This document shows, piece by piece, positions 38,832 through 48,074 of a DNA stretch of 64,000 nucleotides. Within the stretch, counting starts at the first letter, position 1, and each line of letters starts with the position of its first letter. The DNA is from Symbiodinium natans (lineage: Eukaryota; Sar; Dinophyceae; Suessiales; Symbiodiniaceae): NCBI GenBank assembly GCA_905221605.1, contig CAJNDS010002200.1:480287-544286 (forward strand). Direction: 5' to 3'. The notes below the pieces were generated by a model, which saw only the letters and a program-made list of their open reading frames with translations, did no database searches and was not told the DNA's origin. Both the position numbers and the translations under genes were made by a program.

Positions 38832-39000
38832 CTTGGAGGTTCGTGGGTCATTAGACGTAGGGTTTAGGGTTTAGGGTTTAGGGTTTAGGGTTTAGGGTTT
38901 AGGGTCATGATAATAAGTAGGGTTACAAGTACCCTAAATAGGGTTTTAAGTATAACTAACAGAATCAGAAGCCTGCTTATAACTGTCCATGAACCTCCAC
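38832..39000. mobile_element. Family A element interrupted by telomere repeats
   Basis: Left end CTTGGAGGTTCGTGG, right end CCATGAACCTCCA. A TTTAGGG array of about seven units (38860-38905) sits inside the left arm. Confidence 0.7.
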
Positions 39001-39576
39001 TATACCCAAACTGTATCTGCACTTATAAGCCCCCCTAAGGTCTCTGTGTCACCTATCAGTAGAGTTATAATTGGTGTTAGGATGGTTTAGAGGTTGCAGA
39101 GGTACTGAGGATGGGTTTAGAGCTGAGGATCTAGGACCTAAGCCCGAGACCCTATAGACCCCAGACCCTGGACCCGAAACCCTAAACCCTAAACCCTAAA
39201 CCCTAAACCCTAAACCCTAAACCCTAAATCCTAAATCCTAAACCAAACCCTAAACCCTAAACTCTAGACCCTACATCCTAAAAGCCCAGGTTGCAGGCTT
39301 CCGGCTTCCTAGTATTTAGGGTTTCGGGCTTAGGGAGGCTTCATAGAGTGTGGCTTAGTAATAGGGCTTTGGTTTTGGGGCCTGGGGTGATGCAGGGTTT
39401 CGGGTTTGGGTGTTTGGGGCGCCAAGACTCCAGACAGAAGAGCAGATTCTGGGGCTCTCGCAACTCTACTCGGACTAGGCTCATAAGTATATAGCTCACA
39501 TCATCCGAACCCTACGTATAACTTAACTTCCCACGAATCTCCACCCTAAACCCTAAACCCTAAACCCTAAAAGGCA

Positions 39577-39636
39577 TCTTCCTGGAGTTCAGGGGCTTAT
39601 GGCCCTCTGAGAAGAATCTGTGGCTTCTTGGAAGCC
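39577..39636 (-). CDS. Exon candidate, 3' end uncertain
   Basis: LPRSHRFFSEGHKPLNSRK after GGCGCAG|G. No clear GT or GC donor. Confidence 0.4.
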
Positions 39637-39754
39637 CTGCGCCACCTAGAGCCTCTTTAGGGTTTAGGGTTTGGGGTTTAGGGTTTAAGGTTTGGGCTTT
39701 GGGGTTTTGGGGCTTGGGTTTAGGGGAACATGTCTCCGAATAAAAACCTACGAC

Positions 39755-39807
39755 CCCGTGGTGTCCTGCTTGTTTTTCAGCTTCGCCGTGTGCTGGCTTT
39801 TGGTGGC
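39755..39807 (-). CDS. Lysine-rich exon candidate, strand uncertain
   Basis: ATKSQHTAKLKNKQDTT, acceptor GCCCAAG|, donor GG|GTCGTA. The plus strand here has a good TTTTTCAG acceptor followed by FAVCWLLVALG, so the strand is not certain. Confidence 0.4.
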
Positions 39808-40070
39808 CTTGGGCCGCTTGTTTAGGGTTTAGGGTTTAGGGTTTAGGGTTTAGGGTCTAGGGTTTAGGGTTTAGGGTTAGGGTTTCGGGTTTCGGGTTTG
39901 GGGCGTTGGGCGTCGCGAAGCGGGTGCGGGGGATCTAGTTGAGGGGTGTTAGTGTCTTAGACCCTTATAAGGGTCCCTAAGCCCTGAACCCAAAACAAAC
40001 AAAAAACCTAGTTAAACCCCATATAAACCCCAAAAGCCCGAAACCATAAACCCTAAACCCTACCATACCC

Positions 40071-40167
40071 TATGGGGTCTTACCTTTTGGGGTCCTTACT
40101 ATAAAAGAATCCTACTATTTGGGACGTCTACTTAGGGCACCCTATTTTCGCAAACCCCCCATATAAA
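40071..40167. mobile_element. Inverted-repeat element, family D
   Basis: GGGGTCCTTACTATAA centre, right end TTCGCAAACCCCCCAT. Confidence 0.65.
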
Positions 40168-40333
40168 CCCTAAACTCAGGGTTTTGGGTTTTCGGCTCTT
40201 AGGGCGTCGCGGTGAGTGTCATGGCAAAGCCTCTAGGGGCAAAGGTGTCCGGCAACTGCTCCCAATCAAGAATTGGTTCTCTCTTGGCGTCAGAGAGCCC
40301 GTAGTACCCACAACTCAACCCTAAACCCTAAAC

Positions 40334-40441
40334 TTAGGATGTTCGCCCTTTGTATACTAACAGTCCTTAATAGGGACTATAAGAAGGGGTACTATAAACC
40401 CGATTAATGAGGACTGTTAGTACAAGGGGAACATCCCAACC
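40334..40441. mobile_element. Inverted-repeat element, family B
   Basis: AGGATGTTCGCCC to GGGGAACATCCCAA, with inner arms ACTAACAGTCCTTAAT and ATTAATGAGGACTGTTAGTA. Confidence 0.8.
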
Positions 40442-40777
40442 CTAAACCATCAACCGCCTTAACGCTTCACAGGCAGGACGCTATGTAACTCCAGGCTTCC
40501 CGGTGTTGCCTAACGATTGCAGAGGATGCCCTGTGTTGATGTGTGGGATTTACAAAGGCACCTAACCACACCCACCCACACACACACACAAAATAGAATT
40601 AAGCAAAAATTCACGCAAAAGGGCACTGCATCCTAAGTCCTAAGCCCTAAACCCCCCCACTGGGCGACCCAGGTCCCTAAACCCTAAACTTTAAACCCCA
40701 AACCCTTTAACTCTAAACCCTAAACCCCAAACCCTAAGTCCTAAACCCTAAACCCCAAACCCGCAACACGCCCTGGC

Positions 40778-40831
40778 CTTGGTCATCTGGGGCACACCGT
40801 CTGCCGACAGCTCGAACTTTTCCTGCACGAG
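40778..40831 (-). CDS. Exon candidate, 18 codons, GC donor
   Basis: LVQEKFELSADGVPQMTK, phase 0 at both ends, acceptor CAAGAG|, donor AAG|GCCAGG. Confidence 0.6.
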
Positions 40832-40998
40832 CTCTTGAGTTCAGGAAGTGGGCTTCTCGGAGGCGTGTTTAGGGTTTAGCCTGTGAGCCAGTGCCAGATC
40901 CTGGGGGACTACGATTTAGGGTTTAGGGCTTAGGGCTTAGGGTTTAGGGTTTGGGGTTTAGGCTCCAGGGCTTACAGACTTAGATCAAGCCCTGCTAC

Positions 40999-41044
40999 CC
41001 CAAATGCCAGTTGAGCCAAGGCCATCCGTTCTGGAGCAGCCGGA
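40999..41044 (-). CDS. Exon candidate
   Basis: RLLQNGWPWLNWHL between TGTGCCAG|TC and GG|GTAGCA. Tryptophan-rich. Confidence 0.5.
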
Positions 41045-41189
41045 CTGGCACAGGGATCCTAAACCCTCAACCCTAAACCCTAAACCCTAAACCCTACAGG
41101 GTGTTTGCCCAACTTAGGCGCAAGTGACACCAAAGCTTCAACCGCACCCTAAACCCTAAACCCGGAACCCGAAACCCTAAACCCCAAAC

Positions 41190-41220
41190 CCTGTTCTCTG
41201 ACAGCGGGAACTGCAAGTCG
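41190..41220 (-). CDS. Short exon candidate
   Basis: DLQFPLSENR between CCCACAG|C and AGG|GTTTGG. Confidence 0.4.
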
Positions 41221-41291
41221 CTGTGGGTCCCCCCTAAACCCTAAACCCTAAACCCTAAACCCTAAACCCCAAACCCTTATGATCAAAAGGC

Positions 41292-41361
41292 CTTCTCCCC
41301 ATTGATGCCGTTCTCGTTCAACGTCGACAGTATTCCTTGGCGCCGGGAGATCTGAGAAGCT
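41292..41361 (-). CDS. Exon candidate, 23 codons
   Basis: ISRRQGILSTLNENGINGEK preceded by ASQ. Acceptor CCTTGCAG|A, GC donor AAG|GCCTTT. Confidence 0.6.
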
Positions 41362-41507
41362 CTGCAAGGGTAAAAAACTCCTATGCCTATGTTGCCCAAA
41401 CTGAAAGACAAATCAGCTTCTTCGTTCCCAGACCCTAAACCCCGAACCTTGAACCCCAAACCCTAACCCTTAAAAGCCTAGCCTCATCCCTGAAACCTGT
41501 GCGGGGT

Positions 41508-41590
41508 TTACGAAATTCGGGGACAAATAGTAGGATTCCCTGAGAATCAGGACCGCAATAAGGTACCCCTTCTTTCGGAAACCCTATACC
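41508..41590. mobile_element. Inverted-repeat element, family D
   Basis: TTTACGAAATTCGGGG to CTTTCGGAAACCC, with the AATAGTAGGATTCCCTGA and CAATAAGGTACC motifs. Confidence 0.65.
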
Positions 41591-41768
41591 GCAAAAACAC
41601 CCTAAACCCTAAACCCTAAACCCTAAACCCTCAAAGCGCTGCCTGAGAGACTCAAGCCCCGCGAGCTATAGGGTTTAGGGTTTTAGGGTTTAGGGTTTAG
41701 GGTTGTAGGGTTTTAGGGCTTAGGGTTTAGAATTTTAGGGTTTAGGGTTTCAGGGTTTAGGGTTTTTT

Positions 41769-41892
41769 TTGGCGGTTCATGGTACTTGATAACCAATTAG
41801 AACTCTACTTAGAATTGTACTTATAACCATATTAAGGCATGTAAGGTTGTAAGTACAGTTATGATTGGTTAATAAGTACCATGAGCCGCCAA
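41769..41892. mobile_element. Inverted-repeat element, family A
   Basis: Ends GGCGGTTCATGGTAC and GTACCATGAGCCGCC; both ends share the same change (GGCGG for GGAGG), so the inverted repeats have been kept matched. Confidence 0.75.
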
Positions 41893-42240
41893 GTAGGGTT
41901 CAGGGTTCAGGGTTTAGGAGGATTCGAATCGTTGACAAGACAACTGAAAGAAGGATGGAGACAGACGCGTCATGGTTCGGGCTCTGTCTGAACCTCTAGG
42001 GCGTGTACGGTCGAGGCTTAGGGTCTCTAGACCCAGGAGTAACCTAGGAACGACAAGGGTGCCCTTTTTGGTTTTAAGGGGGATTACAAGGGAACCCCGA
42101 AGGAAATAAGGGCCTACTCCGGGTCCTACGTCTTAGGGTTCAGGGTAGTGTTTTTCGCTCGGAGGATGCTGTTGATCTTGAGGGAATACAGTAAGGGCTT
42201 TGGGGTGTGAGGGCCTAAGGCAGTATGGGGTTTGAGAGAC

Positions 42241-42286
42241 TCTTTGCAACATGTCGCGTTGCTTCTGCAGCAACTTGTCTGCTTCG
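42241..42286 (-). CDS. Exon candidate, charged helix
   Basis: EADKLLQKQRDMLQR, coiled-coil-like. Acceptor AAGTCAG|C, donor AGA|GTCTCT. Confidence 0.55.
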
Positions 42287-42319
42287 CTGACTTTAACGTA
42301 AACTGGGTACTTGTGACTC

Positions 42320-42438
42320 CCTAAACCCTAAACCCTAAACCCTAAACCCTAAACCCTAAACCCTAACCCCTAACCCCTAAACCCTAAACCCTAAACCCTA
42401 AACCCTAAACCCTAAACCCTAAACCCTAAACCCTAAAC
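42320..42438 (-). repeat. CCCTAAA array supplying a donor site
   Basis: About seventeen units. On the minus strand the array begins at the donor CCG|GTTTAGGG of the exon at 42439-42514. Confidence 0.9.
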
Positions 42439-42514
42439 CGGGGACTCCCTGTCCCTTGTCGCTTTGGCAAGCTTGTCGTCCCAGATGTTGGCGTCGGCGT
42501 GGAACAAAGCGACT
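42439..42514 (-). CDS. Exon candidate, 25 codons, donor in a telomere unit
   Basis: Contains VALFHADANIWDDKLAKATR. Acceptor ATCGCAG|A, donor CCG|GTTTAGGG. One of the clearest islands. Confidence 0.7.
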
Positions 42515-42553
42515 CTGCGATGTAACTTCAAGACTCCAGACTGTGCTACTGTG

Positions 42554-42780
42554 GGTTTAGGGTTTAGGGTTTAGGGTTTGGGTTTAGGGTCTAGGGTCTA
42601 GGGTCTAGGGTCTAGGGTCTAGGGTCTAGGGTCTAGGGTCTAGGGTCTAGGGCTTAGGGCTTAGGGTTTAGGGTTTAGGGTTTAGGGTTTAGGGTTTAGG
42701 GTTTAGGGTTTAGGGTTTAGGGTTTAGGGTTTAGGGTTTATGGTTTAGGGTTTAGGGTTTAGGGTTTAGGGTTTAGGGTT
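42554..42780 (+). repeat. TTTAGGG array with TCTAGGG sub-array
   Basis: Thirty or more units; about nine consecutive TCTAGGG copies (about 42587-42650) are embedded, another case of local homogenisation. Confidence 0.9.
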
Positions 42781-42932
42781 ACACTAAACTCCAACCCCGA
42801 ACAACAAAAAAACACCAACCCCTAAGCCCTCAAATCTAAACCCTCATCTAAACCCTAAGCCCGAAACCCTAGACCCTAAACCCAAAACCCCAAATCCTAA
42901 ACCCACGCACGTGGCGGCTGAGGCACCGAGAC

Positions 42933-42981
42933 CCCCAGGCGAGGGCGCGCCATCCTCCGATAACTCCTGCAGGATGTTCAG
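42933..42981 (-). CDS. Exon candidate
   Basis: LNILQELSEDGAPSPG between GCTTAAG-type acceptor (CTTAAG|) and G|GTCTCG. Open beyond the donor. Confidence 0.55.
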
Positions 42982-43115
42982 CTTAAGGTTTAGGGCTTTT
43001 CGGGTTTCGGGTTTAGGGTTTAGGGTTTAGGGTTTAGGGTATGATTGCGGTTTAGAGAATATAGGGGTAAGGATCAGGGCTTTCATAGGGTGCATATAGG
43101 GTTTATGGGGTTTCT

Positions 43116-43296
43116 ACTTGGAGGTTCAGGGTACTTATCGCCCCATGAATGACGGTACTTATAAGCCGCCCAAGTCCTCTAAGTAGGTTATAAGTAGACT
43201 CCCTAAACCCACACTACACCCTAAACCGTAAACCCTAAACCCTAAACCCTAAACCCTAAACCTAACTGGGGTTATAAGTACCTTTGAACCTCCAAG
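43116..43296. mobile_element. Family A element split by a CCCTAAA block
   Basis: Left end CTTGGAGGTTCAGGG, right end TTTGAACCTCCAAG. A CCCTAAA block (about 43213-43262) lies in the middle, so the repeat entered an existing element. Confidence 0.75.
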
Positions 43297-43307
43297 TAGG
43301 TGCAAAC

Positions 43308-43383
43308 GCTGGAATCCGGTGCGGGAGGACGCTTGGTGCGCCAAGGGATCGCGGACAGCAAAAAACAAACGTAATGAAGAGAA
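43308..43383 (-). CDS. Exon candidate, frame uncertain
   Basis: FSSLRLFFAVRDPLAHQASS in one frame; a second frame is also open and hydrophobic. Acceptor GCGCAG|TTC, donor CAGC|GTTTGC. Confidence 0.5.
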
Positions 43384-43399
43384 CTGCGCGCGATGATTT

Positions 43400-43577
43400 G
43401 GGTTTAGGGTTTAGGGTTTAGGGTTTAGGGTTTAGGGTTTAGGGTTTAGGGTTTAGGGTTTAGGGTTTAGGGCTTAGGGTTTAGGGTTTAGGGTTTAGGG
43501 TTTAGGGTTTAGGGTTTAGGGTTTAGGGTCTAGGGTTTAGGGTTTAGGGTTTAGGGTTTAGGGTTAGGGTTTAGACA
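43400..43577 (+). repeat. TTTAGGG array
   Basis: About twenty-four units, nearly perfect, upstream (minus strand) of the exon at 43308-43383. Confidence 0.9.
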
Positions 43578-43824
43578 GGTAACTCTAGGGGCCCCGCCCT
43601 GTGGAATGCAAAAGCCCCAATAAATTCTCAACCGTCAGCCCTCAGCCCTCAACAACGCAGATATTCCAAAAACTCTAAACCCTAAACCCTCAACCCTACT
43701 TGGCAGACTTCTGAACCCCTCCTAAAAGTTAAACTTTTCGCCCCTTGATTGTAGTTATAAGGAAACCCAAAAAGTTAAAGTCCTAAGAGCCAACCAGAAG
43801 ACAGCCAAGCCTAAACCCCCAAAC

Positions 43825-43918
43825 CCTGCACAGCACGCCAGGCCTGCGCCCCCGCTGCGAGCAACTCGGGGATTCCCTCGATCGCGGCCTGGATACCATC
43901 GTAGGTGGTGGACAATGC
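43825..43918 (-). CDS. Exon 2 candidate, 31 codons
   Basis: Contains DGIQAAIEGIPELLAAGAQA, alanine-rich helix. Acceptor CTCTCCAG|GCA, donor CAGG|GTTTGG. Starts in phase 0, as exon 1 (44234-44299) requires. Confidence 0.75.
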
Positions 43919-44186
43919 CTGGAGAGGTTTAGGGTTTAGGGTTTAGGGTTTAGGGTTTAGGGTTTAGGGTTTAGGGTTTCGGGCTTGGGGTTTCGGGTTT
44001 GGGGTTTGCTTGAGGTTTGGGGGTGAGGGTTTTGGGATTCAGGTACCTCGTGCAGCACTGTACCCTAAACTCAGTTTTAGGGTTAGGGTTTAGGGTTTAG
44101 GGTTTAAGGTTTCCCCCACGCCCCCCAAGCTTCCCCAAGCTTCCCCAAGCCCTAAACCCTAAACCCTAAACCCTAAACCCTAAACC

Positions 44187-44218
<32 letters not shown>

Positions 44219-44233
44219 AGCCTAAGCCCTAGC

Positions 44234-44299
44234 CTCCAGAGACGTTGCGAATTCCTTCTGGAGTCGCTGCAGCTCTGAGACACATTGGCTTGCAGCCAT
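44234..44299 (-). CDS. Candidate first coding exon with start codon
   Basis: ATG in a GCCGCCATGG context, then AASQCVSELQRLQKEFATS and a GC donor GAG|GCTAGG. The helix-forming start and phase-0 match with the next exon favour a true N-terminus. Whether it begins the channel gene downstream or a separate gene is not settled. Confidence 0.65.
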
Positions 44300-44705
44300 G
44301 GCGGCGCCCCTCAAACAACCGCCACACACCTATAAACCCTAAACACTAAACCCTATGCTGCAAAAGCCTAGGCCGAAACGCAACGAGGTTGTAGGGTGGG
44401 GGGGTGTGTGGAGTTGGAGAACCCACCCCAACGATTTTCTTCACAGTATAGGAAGCGCTTGCCATGGACTGTGGCACGGGTGAGGGGTTGAATCACTTTT
44501 GACGATGCTTATCTTGTAGCACACTGCAACCACGCTGGAGCCTTGAGACGGGCGAGTCGGTATAGGTTGAGGCCATAGGGTTTTGGGGTTAGGGTTTAGG
44601 GTTTAGGGTCGCGGGTCTAGGGTCTAGGGTTTAGGGCACGAGTTTGGGGTTTAGGGTTTGGCTGGGTTTAGGGTGTAGAGTAAGGCTTTAGGGTTAGGGC
44701 TTAAC

Positions 44706-44735
44706 GGTGCGGTTGCCGACGAGGGTTTCGCCAAG
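44706..44735 (-). CDS. Short exon candidate, strand uncertain
   Basis: LGETLVGNRT between CAGACAG| and ACC|GTTAAG. The plus strand is also open (AVADEGFAKLSVS). Confidence 0.35.
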
Positions 44736-44762
44736 CTGTCTGTCAGTCGTGGTTAAACCACC

Positions 44763-44853
44763 CTAAGGGTCCATGTACCAACATAGTATATGGGGAACCC
44801 CTTTAATGCCCAAGTATAATATACTGTACAGGTACACGGTCACTTACTTCTCT
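44763..44853. mobile_element. Inverted-repeat element, family C
   Basis: AGGGTCCATGTACCAACATAG to CAGGTACACGGTC, about 90 bp and nearly intact. Confidence 0.7.
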
Positions 44854-44997
44854 AAAATATGGTCCCTTTGGGGATCCTTATTATAAGGCGGCCCCTCTTA
44901 TTTGGGGCACCCAAAAACGGGCCCTAACTTAAAGAACTCACCATATGGACCCTTGGGGCCATAACCAAGAGTGATCTACGCCATCTAAGCCATTGGC

Positions 44998-45030
44998 CCT
45001 TCGTGCGGCCTCCTGAATACGTCCTTTCAG
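44998..45030 (-). CDS. Short exon candidate with telomere-unit acceptor
   Basis: LKGRIQEAARR. The acceptor is the TTTAG| of the last telomere unit; GC donor AGG|GCCAAT. Confidence 0.4.
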
Positions 45031-45292
45031 CTAAACCCTAAACCCTAAACCCTAAACCCTAAACTCTAAACCCTAAACCCTAAACCGGCCCATCATCGAG
45101 ATCACCCTGAAGCCCTAAACCCTGCAACGCGCGCACACACACACACAAAAGCGAAACAACGACTACACCTTAAACCCTAAACCCTAAACCCTAAAGGAAA
45201 AAGCAGCCAAACCCTAATGGTGTCAGAAAGGGCAAGCTTAGGGTCTAGGGTTAGCTTTTTAGGGTGGGTTTTGGCCATTTGGGGGCGTTACG

Positions 45293-45402
45293 AAAATATG
45301 GGACCCTTAACAAAAAACACCCCAAATACTAGGATGTTTTCTTGATAAGGACCGCAATAAGGGAGCCCCAATTTCGGAAACCCCTATTTGGGAGCCTAAA
45401 CC
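45293..45402. mobile_element. Inverted-repeat element, family D
   Basis: GTTACGAAAATATGGGAC to CAATTTCGGAAACCCC with AAATACTAGGATG..GATAAGGACC between. Confidence 0.65.
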
Positions 45403-45448
45403 CTAAACACTAAACCCTCATAAACCTGGCAGGAGGGGTAGGTGTCAC

Positions 45449-45506
45449 CTTCGCTGTTGGGCGGCGTGGGGATCTCCTGCCAGAGGCACCCAATCTTCAG
45501 AACGAA
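45449..45506 (-). CDS. Exon candidate, 19 codons
   Basis: FVLKIGCLWQEIPTPPNSE, acceptor TTTCGCAG|, donor GAAG|GTGACA. Lies upstream of the start codon at 44,299, so it belongs to an upstream gene or to a 5' extension. Confidence 0.65.
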
Positions 45507-46318
45507 CTGCGAAAGGGTTTAGGGTTTAGGTTTCATGGTTTAGGGACCTTTTTTTTGGCAAAAAAAGAATCTCAAGCCTCTTGTCCCTACAGCAGATACT
45601 GTTGGGTTGCAGCCTAAAAGAAAAGGAGCTCCGAACAGAAACCAAATGGACAGACGGGAAAGGATCCGGGCGTGGCCGGAACATGAAGCTATGCTGCTGG
45701 GTCCTTGAAAAGGGTTTAGGGTTTAGGGATATAGGTAGCCTGCAAGGAAGTAGGCTCTTTGGTTCTTGGAGCGGTGTACCCAAGGGATCGACAACGAGGC
45801 TTCCCCTCAGAACCTGCTGGCCATTTTGCTAAATGGGACGGCCTCTGACGCATTCAGGTTTTATAGGGCTTAGGGTAAGTTTAGGGTTTAGGGTTTAGGG
45901 CTTAGGGTTTAGGGTTAAACATAAAGAATGTCTGCTGAGGGCCTTGCTGGGTCGGCCCCTTCGACTGCCCAGCAGCGTATCTTCGTATTCGGTTTAGGGT
46001 TTGGGGTTTGGGGTTTGGGGTTTGGGGTTTAGGGTTTAGGGTTTAGGGTTTAGGGTTTAGGGTTTAGGGTTTAGGGTTTAGAGTTTTGCCACAGCAAAGC
46101 AAGTTGAGCCCCCAAAGTCCTCATACCAGCTTCCTACTCCCCCAAAGCAGGTATGCCAACTGCCATCAGGGGTAGTGTGAAGGTGGCATACCCAAGGCCA
46201 TCAGCCTAAACCCACTAACCGTCAGGCACCAAAACCCTAAAGCCTAAACCCTACACCCTAAACCCCTAAATCCTACTCCAAGCCTGCCCCTAAACCCCAA
46301 ACCCTAAACCCCAAATAC

Positions 46319-46369
46319 CGCTGCCTCAGGAGGTGCGATGGCCAGGCGCTTGAGAACCTTCTTTGGTGC
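46319..46369 (-). CDS. Exon candidate with tandem acceptor
   Basis: APKKVLKRLAIAPPEAA, phase 0 at both ends, donor GCG|GTATTT. The acceptor motif CTTCAGGCA is present twice in tandem, 9 bases apart, giving two in-frame acceptor choices. Confidence 0.6.
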
Positions 46370-46399
46370 CTGAAGTGCCTGAAGAAGGGAACAGGGTTT

Positions 46400-47400
46400 A
46401 GGGTTTGGGGTTTAGGTTTGGTTAAGTTAAGGGTTTACCTGCGCCTCTCTTGAAGAGCCACACACGAATCACACAGCGCAATGATCTTCCTGATATTCAA
46501 ACTTGCGTAAATTTGCCCAAGGACTGATCCTCGGGGTATCCTAGAAACAAAATCATGATGGGCTCCGGAACAAGTTAGAAACAAGTTACAGAACCCCCCC
46601 CCCCGCCCCCCAAATGAAGTAGGCTTCTTACTCGTGTCAAAAACAGGACCTCTATATATATATATATATATATATACATATGAGGAACCCCATATCAGGC
46701 GGCCCTGAATATGTAGGGTTTTGGGTGTAGGGTTTAGGCCTTTTTTGAAGGGGGGGACCACAATCTAGAGAACTCACCCTGAAAAACTCTGGCTTTGGTC
46801 CTCTCCCAGGGTGGATTTAAGGGACCCTCAGACGTATTCTTGTTGTTTGGGGTTTAGAGTCTAGGGTTCGGGGTTCACGTTTGAGGGACCCTCAAACGTA
46901 AAATTCTGAGGGCCAGGGTTTGGGGGGGGGAGGGGGGGGCGACCGTACATAAGGTCACACGGGGGAGTTGGGTACTTATAACCCCTATTCTAAGCCGGCT
47001 TATAAGTACAGTTGTACTTGGGGTTCTAAGTACTCTGAACGTGCACGCAGGGCCATAGAACTTCCCATCTCCAAATCAACCCTCGTCTGCGGGTGCTGTT
47101 CTTATATACCCTAACCCCTAAACCCGAAACCCATGCAACAGGGGTTTAGGGTTGAGGGCCAAATTTGGGTTCAATTCTTTCTAGGACTCTAGGCTCAGAT
47201 CCAATTGCTGAGGGTTGAGGGCTGAGGATCACGCAAGGGTTTGAGGTTCAGGGTTTAGGGTTCTGAGCATAAGCTCCGGCCCACCCTGACACAACCGTGC
47301 TGAAAAACCGTGCTGCAGAAAGCTCAACCCCAACTCTGCGTCAACCCCTCAACCCCTCACCCGTCTCTTTACCCTTTACCTTTACCCTAAACCCTAAACC
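46400..47400. other. Kilobase with no assignable gene
   Basis: Contains a TA microsatellite, a C run, fragments of inverted-repeat elements and two weak minus-strand islands (near 47050 and 47290) with AG acceptors only. Frames here are not supported. Confidence 0.4.
46654..46680. repeat. (TA)n microsatellite
   Basis: About thirteen TA units inside the unassigned stretch 46400-47400. Confidence 0.85.
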
Positions 47401-47412
47401 CTAAACCCTAAA

Positions 47413-47417
47413 CCCTA
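47413..47417. repeat. Target-site duplication (left)
   Basis: CCCTA, matching 56264-56268. Because the target is a CCCTAAA array, part of this match could be chance, but the junction fits exactly. Confidence 0.7.
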
Positions 47418-47704
47418 TACGGGGGGACAACCAAGGAAGGAAATCAACTCCCCTAATCGCCCTGAACTTATATTTCCCAGATCGAACCAAGAAACAACCA
47501 AGAACACGGATAAGAGCAACCCAGGGGGGAAGGAAAGGGGGAAGAAATCCACACCCTTACCAAACCCTAAGAACCCAGGCACTACTTTTTGAACTTGTGG
47601 CTTTCTGTTCAAGCCCATCTTGAGCCAAATACGATTACCGGGTTCATTAACCCTTCCAACTTCCAACACTAACTCCTTTCTACAATACCAATTGCAGCTC
47701 CGCA
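47418..47704 (-). repeat. 3' LTR (287 bp)
   Basis: Near-identical partner of the 5' LTR, with the same ends. It follows directly on the polypurine tract. The 141-codon minus-strand frame running through it is part LTR and part 3' leader and is not a separate gene. Confidence 0.92.
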
Positions 47705-47717
47705 CTCCCCCTGTCCT
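47705..47717 (-). promoter_or_regulatory. Polypurine tract
   Basis: AGGACAGGGGGAG directly before the 3' LTR on the minus strand; only one C breaks the purine run. Expected primer for plus-strand DNA synthesis. Confidence 0.8.
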
Positions 47718-48074
47718 AGGATTTCCTAGGACACATTGGAGATGCAGATCTTTTGGCCAAAAACTGCCATTACGGCAGCAGCCAGCTGCTTGAAATGCAA
47801 ATTGTGGTTTAACGTCTTCCAGGACGGAATTATAGCACATTGGCTAACCTACTACCCATAGAGAATCTTTTTTCACCTTGATCCTCTCATCACTGAAGAC
47901 TCCTTGGCCTTCTTCACCACAAACCGTGGTCTTCGCTACGCGAAAAACTACTGACTCCTACTATCAGGGATTTCCATACCCTTAATAGTAACCACCACAT
48001 TGTCAGCACATTGGCTGTTCCAGCGCACCGGTCTCCAGAAAGAGAAAAACCATCCCTTCATCCATACCATCCAA
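47718..48074 (-). other. Non-coding stretch between ORF stop and polypurine tract
   Basis: About 357 bases after the TGA stop. No coding domain, hairpin or second ORF could be supported. Free of telomere-like repeats, like the rest of the element. Confidence 0.5.

Larger units (their letters stand above)
1..47412. repeat. Telomere-like repeat matrix (TTTAGGG/CCCTAAA) with embedded exons
   Basis: Blocks of TTTAGGG or its complement, from a few units to more than 40, recur every few hundred bases, in both orientations, with many one-base variants (TTTGGGG, TTCAGGG, TCTAGGG, TTAGGG). Between them are short coding islands and inverted-repeat elements. Because orientation switches repeatedly and unique sequence intervenes, this is interstitial repeat and not a chromosome end. 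Stretches between the exons listed here hold these repeats, the small elements listed, or unrecognised sequence. Confidence 0.95.

Noticed and set aside
47415-47840. A separate 141-codon gene at the 3' end of the retrotransposon
   Set aside because: Most of it is the LTR read in a frame shared with the other LTR; the rest is the non-coding tail.
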